A model generated the notes under the pieces. The model had not been told where the DNA came from, did not search any database, and saw only the letters and a program-made list of their open reading frames with translations. This document shows, piece after piece, positions 58,879 through 64,000 of a stretch of 64,000 nucleotides of DNA. Both the position numbers and the translations under genes were made by a program. The stretch lies in contig JAPWDM010000014.1 of the NCBI GenBank assembly GCA_035578155.1, positions 6,498,001 to 6,562,000 of the forward strand. Direction: 5' to 3'. The stretch comes from Brachynemurus nebulosus. Its lineage: Eukaryota > Arthropoda > Insecta > Neuroptera > Myrmeleontidae. Numbering within the stretch: position 1 is the stretch's first letter; each line of letters opens with the position of its first letter.

Positions 58879-59137
58879 ATGGCATCTCTTACGAGCTCTC
58901 AAGTTCGCGCGATTATTTATTACAATTTTCGACGTGACCTCTCTCGGAAAGCAACGTGTATTAGGTGATACTTCACCATCCCTCAGGACTGTCGAGCGAT
59001 AGTATAAACAGTTCGAAAGAGGCCTTTTTGATCTGGAAGACGATCCGCGTCCGAGAAGGCAGAATGAGGTTACGACGCCCCGAAACAGTAGCTTCTGAAA
59101 AAATGATTAAAGAGAACCGCAGAATCACATACGTACA
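58879..59137 (+). pseudogene. Mariner transposase N-terminus, left arm
   Basis: Reads MASLTSSQVRAIIYYNFRRD, then LRTVER-stop-YKQFERG, LEDDPRPRRQNEVTTP and, after a frameshift, KMIKENRRITY. These are the two HTH motifs and linker of mariner transposases. A 6-codon deletion after LSRKQ, an in-frame TAG after VER and a frameshift disable it. The catalytic DD34D domain is absent. Confidence 0.85.
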
Positions 59138-59162
59138 TACGTATAAGAGAACCGCAGAATCA

Positions 59163-59444
59163 CATACGTATGTATGTGATTCTGCGGTTCTCTTTAATCA
59201 TTTTTTCAACAGCAGCTATTGTTTCGGGGGTCGTAACCTCATTCTGCCTTCCCGGACGCGGATCGTCTTCCAGATCAAAAAGGCCTCTTTCGAACTGTTT
59301 ATACCATCGCTAGACAGTCCTGAGGGATGGTGAAGTATCATCCAATACACGTTGCATTTCTTGGTGGCATTGTTTCCGAGACAGGCCACGTCGAAAATTG
59401 TAATAAATAATTGCGCGAACTTGAGAGCTCGTAAGAGATGCCAT
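59163..59444 (-). pseudogene. Mariner transposase N-terminus, right arm
   Basis: Minus strand from ATG at 59444: MASLTSSQVRAIIYYNFRRG, then the stretch around CHQEMQRVLDD, LRTV-stop-RWYKQFERG, LEDDPRPGRQNEVTTPE, AAVEKMIKENRRITY. One TAG (in TCTAGCG) interrupts it. It is otherwise more complete than the left arm. It ends at the palindrome centre. Confidence 0.87.
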
Positions 59445-59748
59445 ACTTACACTTTCACACGTGTTATCTCAATAACTATTAGACGGCGATTGACAAGTTT
59501 CGATGTGTGAACATGTGTACGCACGCACTACACGTAGGTATCAAAAGAAATTAATAGCTTGTAAAAATTGTGCTAAACGACAAGACTTACCGAGTGACCT
59601 ATGTACGTTGTATAGAGGCTGACACTCGAAATGTTTTGATGAACTGATCCATATTTTTTTTATACAATCACCAATACAGTAAACTACCGGCAAACACAAG
59701 ATTTTCAGAAAAAAAAAACGTCCTGGTATTAGCATATTACAATTTTAA

Positions 59749-60444
59749 GGACGTTTGGGAGGTACAATCGGAGATAAAAGTACATGAAATTAGAAATTCG
59801 TGAATAATTGCATTGTATAACAAACTATGAGGTAAATAAATAGTTATCTTTGTTAAATAATAGCTATCACTACAACTGATTGTACAATACATCAAACTAT
59901 AGCTCTCAGCTGACTACAAGAACTGAGTACCTACATTCTGAGGATTTTCCGGAGGAATTTCAAAATGCTACGAGACGATTGAAAATTTAGTAGAATGTTC
60001 CTCATTAAATACTAAGGCCCCTGTGAAAATTTCAAACCAATTCACTAAGCCGTTAAAAAGTTATTAAAAAAAAAAAAAAAAAAACTAATTTTACACGTAC
60101 TCTTATGGAAATTCGAAAACAGAACAGATTAAATAACTTTTTAACGGCTTAGTGAATCGGTTTGAAACTTTCACAGCGGCCTTAGTATTTAATGAGGAAC
60201 ATTCTACAAAATTTTCAATCGTCTCGTAGCATTTTGAAATTCCTCCGAAAAATCCTCAGAATGTACTAAGCTCTTGTAGTCAGCTGAGAGCTATAGTTTG
60301 ATGTATTGTACAATCAGTTGTAGTGATAGCTATTATTTAACAAAGATAACTATTTATTTACCTCATAGTTTGTTATACAACGCAATTATTCACGAATTTC
60401 TAATTTCATGTACTTTTATCTCCGATTGTACCTCCCAAACGTCC
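59749..60444. mobile_element. TTAA-flanked fold-back element, ~320-bp arms
   Basis: TTAA at 59745-59748 and 60445-60448. Both ends read inward GGACGTTTGGGAGGTACAAT + CGGAGATAAAAG. Arms 59749-60066 and 60128-60444 agree nearly throughout, around a 60-bp spacer with a poly(A) run. It is 696 bp and non-coding, one of the cleanest palindromes here. Confidence 0.9.
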
Positions 60445-60449
60445 TTAAG

Positions 60450-61495
60450 AAACACGAATGGTTATTGAAATTTTATTTTGTTTATAATAAATAGTAAAAA
60501 TATTGATTATTCCATTTTTCATATCAAACTTTACGATAATTACAAAATATGCGTTGAAACGGATAGTAATTTAGAGAAATCAATTACTAGACCTTTTGAT
60601 CCCATTCGCAAAACCTACAACTTTTATACGAAAAATTGCTTTCAATGGGTATCGGAACTCTCAAAAGACTCACACAGTAGGTGTACCCATTGTGGCTTTC
60701 ATTTCACATTAACATCTTGAGAAGTCTACTTGTTTATTTATAAATATTTTCAAGATTCATGAGAAAACGTCATTCCAGTGTAAAATCATTCTTTGGAAAA
60801 TTTTAATTAAACGTCATGTCAATTAATTTTATACTATGTATTAACATTAAACGAAATCTTCCTCATAATTTAATAAACTACAAACTAATATACATACATC
60901 CTGGCTATAGGTACTATTTACATTTAAACAAATTAATACACCGGTGGATGCATTTACAACAAATTGAATTAAATACTGCAACGTTATTAAGAAATAAAAT
61001 TTAAAAAAAAATTACTGGATTTATTGCATAAGTATTTATCAAGTGAAATTATAAAGGGAAACTCTCTAATTACAGTACTTATTCTCAAATAGAAACACTC
61101 CCAAATGGAAACGCGAGCTACCCACACTACACTTAAACACTGATACGTCATCACTTCCCCTCTAATAGCTATGGCAGTTGCACTAAGCAGGAGCGGTATT
61201 ACAAAAGTTTACTGTGGTCATTGCAACCCACAAACTTAAATTATTACTTGAAATATTTTTAATATAAAAAAGATATGGTAATTTGGAAATTTAAAAGTTT
61301 ATTAATAAAAAAAAAATGAAAATAATATAAATCACAACAATGTTTTAGTACTAAAACACTGTATAACGTATTGTCAAATTGAAATAATTATTTTTGTTTT
61401 TGAGAAGTAGGCTGCCCATTTTGAAAATATGATAACATTAATATATCTAAAATACCTGTATGTTTACAAATTTAGGTGCCGAAAGGAATAACTGA
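60450..61495. other. AT-rich stretch with an unassigned 80-codon frame
   Basis: The plus frame 60478-60720 ends with RCTHCGFHF, a lone CxxC..H pattern with no further support. The rest shows nothing. Confidence 0.35.
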
Positions 61496-61499
61496 GCAC

Positions 61500-61935
61500 A
61501 TAATTTCAGAGCATTCTATTCGGAAACCAGTAAAAATGTTGAAAAACCGACTTCACCAGTCTATTAATCATTGTAATTGACGTCAAATAGTAGAAATTGA
61601 CCATAGTTCTAGAATATTCTATTCGTTAACTAACAAAGATATCGAAAAACGGATTGCACTACTGGATTGGTCATTCAAAAAGAGATCAAATACCACATTT
61701 TAATTATTTATCCAGAATATTCTGTCCGTCTGCTAGTAAAGAAACCAAAAAACCAACTATGAAGATTGGTCATCGAAAAAGAGTTCAGATAGCGAAACTA
61801 GACAAATATTCTAGAATATTTTTTTTTTAAACTAGCAAATATATAAGAAAACCGATTACACTATTAAATTGGTCATCGAAAAAGAAACCAGTACCAGAAA
61901 CAAGTGTTCTAGAACATTCCATTTGTCAACCAACA
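61500..61935 (+). repeat. Degenerate tandem array (~105 bp) with heat-shock-element-like cores
   Basis: Units start at about 61503, 61611, 61716, 61813 and 61908. They share TTCTAGAATATTCTRTTCG, AACTAACAAAGATATCGAAA, CCGATTACACTAT and TTGGTCATCGAAAAAGAG. The leading TTCtaGAAtaTTC fits the inverted-pentamer consensus of heat-shock elements (nTTCnnGAAnnTTCn). Divergence between units is high. Confidence 0.75.
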
Positions 61936-61949
61936 AAGAAAATTAAAGG

Positions 61950-62275
61950 TGTGGATCACAAAACGTATGTTTTGCGTGATAGAAACGAAATGTTACGATA
62001 AGTTGAAAATCTGAATTGCGAGGCATCATGTTATGAAAATTGGTTCGACGAGTGAAGGCGTCTGGAGAGACCTTCATTTTGTCAGAACGATTTGTAGTAT
62101 TTTTACGTGTGAAAACGTGTGGGCACGCTTCTGTACTTTTTGTCGAACGACTTGCATGACCGTTTTATGGTTCGATAAGACCCACTCTCTCCCAGTCGGA
62201 TTAAGTATGCCAATTAAAAAGAAAAAAAATACTGGTCGAAAGGAAATAATCTGCACCTTTCATTTATGCAAATAA
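61950..62275. other. Short non-coding stretch with a small hairpin
   Basis: ATCACAAAACGTATGTTTTGCGTGAT (about 61956) folds as a hairpin. Overlapping open frames on both strands (62033-62275 plus, 62074-62256 minus) have no motif. Confidence 0.4.
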
Positions 62276-62280
62276 AAAAA

Positions 62281-62587
62281 ATACCCCTGTCGCAGCATCC
62301 TGCATAACATAGCGAGTTTCCGATTATAAAAATTAGTTTTTCTCGGTAACCAGTTTATACACAATGATGGTTTAAAATCTTTTTTATGTGATTTTTCTCC
62401 TCTTTCTAATGGTGTAAAAAAATGTTGCAAAAATTTTTGAAATTGGGAAAATTTTAGCAAAAAGAAATCTTTTTTCACGAAAAATGCTCTATACTTACGG
62501 CATCAGACGTGTCTGACTAACGAATTTCCAACATTTTCACCAAATTTCGTAAAAATAGGACATTTCATTCGAAAGTTATCGTGCGAA

Positions 62588-62661
<74 letters not shown>

Positions 62662-63018
62662 TGAATATTATTTTCGGTTTCTAGGGACCTCAAAATAAAT
62701 TTTTGCCATAGTCCCGGACTCAAGTCGCGTCATGACAGTGGCTGTAATAGCTGAATTCCATTCTGGAAATTCTCCAAAAATCTTGCCATAAATGCGATGC
62801 TCGGAACATGGTTTTTTGGGCATTTTTCGTGAAAAAAATTAAATTTTGCAAAAATTTCCCCAAATTCAAAAATTTTTGTAACATTTTTTTACATCATTGA
62901 AAAAATCACATAAAAATGGTTTTTGAACAATAATTATTCTGTCAACTAATTTCCGACAAAAACTAATTTTTGGAAACGGAAATTCGTTATGTTATGCAGG
63001 ATGCTGCGACAGAGGTAT
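62281..63018 (+). mobile_element. (TA)n-centred fold-back family, complete copy 3
   Basis: Starts ATACCCCTGTCGCAGCATCC + TGCATAACATAGCGAGTTTCCG and ends with the inverse. The terminal arms stay alignable for about 165 bp (AAAAATTAGTTTTT, TTTTTATGTGATTTTT, GTGTAAAAAAATGTT). Inner landmarks: CAGACGTGTCTGACTAACGA, GAAAGTTATCGTGCGAAAAC, TA tract 62590-62659, TAGTGAATATTATTTTCGG, TAGGGACCTCAAAATAAAT, ATAGTCCCGGACTCAAGTCG. It is 738 bp. The target duplication is unclear. Confidence 0.8.
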
Positions 63019-63057
63019 TTTATATGCTACATATTACATTAAATCTATAATAATCAC

Positions 63058-63112
63058 TGCTTGTACGGAACACTATTGGCGCAAGTACAACTTGCACTTG
63101 GCGACTTTTTAA
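63058..63112 (+). repeat. Tail of the GTTCCGTACC-type arthropod repeat
   Basis: GTACGGAACACTATTGGCGC + AAGTACAACTTGCACTTGGCG + T-rich end, parallel to 27260-27313. Confidence 0.5.
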
Positions 63113-63329
63113 TTTCGTAATTATGTACATGCCATAGATATATGAATAGTATTCATATATCAATGGTACATGCATAGGTCTTTGAGGAATATGTATATAG
63201 TATCTTACTACATACATATTGGTACGTACTACGTACATACTAACTCTATAAGTCGTTATTTGACTTCAGTAACGAAATATAGTATATGGATAATTCATAT
63301 CAAATATCTCCTTATTGAAAAACCATGTT

Positions 63330-63439
63330 CCTGACGTCAGACACGTCTGGATGAAGAACTCATCCAAGATTTTTGGACTTCCAACGTTCTCACCAAATTT
63401 CGTAATCCTAGGACATTTCGTTCGAGAGTTATCGTGCGG

Positions 63440-63523
<84 letters not shown>

Positions 63524-63655
63524 TTTAGTGAAGGTTATTTTCGGGTTCTAGGGACCTCAAAACAAATTTCTGCCATAGTCCCGGGCTCAGGTCGCGTTAT
63601 GACAGCGGCTGTAATAGCATGTATCCATTCTGGAAACTCGCTAAAAATTGAACCC
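63330..63655 (+). mobile_element. (TA)n-centred fold-back family, partial copy 4
   Basis: CAGACACGTCTGGATGAAGA, ACATTTCGTTCGAGAGTTAT, CGTGCGGACACA, TA tract (63443-63521), TTTTAGTGAAGGTTATTTTC, TAGGGACCTCAAAACAAATT, ATAGTCCCGGGCTCAGGTCG. The terminal motifs are missing. Confidence 0.75.
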
Positions 63656-63845
63656 CTCCCAGTTTTACATAAAAAAAATGTCAAAGTTACGTCATTTTAA
63701 CACTACGATATCCTGAAAATTAAAGGTATTTCCGACCCTCGTACGGGTGACAAAAACTGAACCTTTTTTAAAAAAAATTGAGCCACCTTTAGATTTTCGA
63801 TTACTTAGATGGTTTTATTATAAACAATAAAAATGATTACTGAGC

Positions 63846-64000
63846 TATAACAGGCTAACTGCGCATGCGTTGGGCGTCAAAAACAGGCAAAGTTCAGATA
63901 TCTAAATGAATTTACATATTTACCTATTTTAATGAATTTAGATATTTAAAAGAGTATGTAATAAAAAAAAATCCAACGCATACGCAGTTAGCTTGTTATA
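63846..64000. repeat. Palindromic element reaching the window edge
   Basis: TATAACAGGCTAACTGCGCA + TGCGTTGG at 63846 is mirrored at 63971-64000. The spacer is about 95 bp with a further weak symmetry. The right end may continue beyond the window. Confidence 0.75.

Larger units (their letters stand above)
58799..59603. mobile_element. Mirror-image mariner derivative (two 5' halves head to head)
   Basis: Both ends read inward CATAGGTCACTCGGTAAGTC + TTGTCGTTTA, with TA just outside (58797-58798 and 59604-59605). From each end follow the mariner 5' leader and the first third of its transposase. The two arms meet at 59135-59163 in a CACATACGTATGTATGTG palindrome. The left arm lacks about 95 bp of leader and 18 bp of coding sequence found in the right. 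There is no 3' half. It is 805 bp. Confidence 0.88.

Noticed and set aside
58965..59333. 122-codon plus frame
   Set aside because: It runs out of frame across the centre of the mirror-image mariner; the true remnants use other frames.
60478..60720. 80-codon frame ending with CxxC..H
   Set aside because: A single zinc-finger-like pattern in a short AT-rich frame is not enough evidence.

Overview
This window looks like repeat-dominated, AT-rich nuclear DNA from an arthropod, most likely an insect. The evidence is long (TA)n tracts, decayed Tc1, pogo, mariner, PIF/Harbinger and hAT relatives, a Maverick/Polinton-like element, and a copy of a GTTCCGTACC-type repeat that I recall as widespread in arthropods. 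No operons, bacterial promoters or convincing conserved host exons were found. Most long open frames are read-through of TA tracts, low-complexity arrays or palindromes. All calls come from reading by eye; no alignment or search was run.

Layout. 1-10 kb: Tc1 transposase relic (1280-1754), TA-flanked MITE (3437-3707), a pogo-like element with a broken transposase (4443-6031) nested in an older palindrome (4125-6148), and a PIF/Harbinger element with TAA duplications that keeps stubs of both family genes (7860-8640). 10-15 kb: the most notable locus, a 4,978-bp element with 6-bp duplications (GTCGTT), AGT...ACT ends and 1.2-1.4 kb inverted arms. Each arm carries its own TATA promoter and a copy of an unrecognised 170-codon gene (10106-15083). 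These features fit a non-autonomous Maverick/Polinton. 15-30 kb: satellite-like arrays, TA tracts, palindromic elements, a TTAA-flanked family with two copies (one broken by a later insertion), and the arthropod repeat. 30-45 kb: palindromes and hAT-type MITEs with target duplications, one with an internal 'empty site' comparison, plus two weak candidates for genic sequence (33428-33815 and 37070-38400). 45-64 kb: more TTAA elements, a CAAGAC-rich hAT-like element, a mirror-image mariner derivative (58799-59603), a tandem array whose units carry heat-shock-element-like motifs, and several copies of a (TA)n-centred fold-back family.

Overall the window is mobile-element sediment in which palindromic (fold-back) architectures recur, often on TTAA or TA targets. 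At least eight loci have TTAA flanks and about ten TA tracts touch or sit inside element ends. The only intact-looking gene is the 170-codon ORF in the Maverick-like arms.
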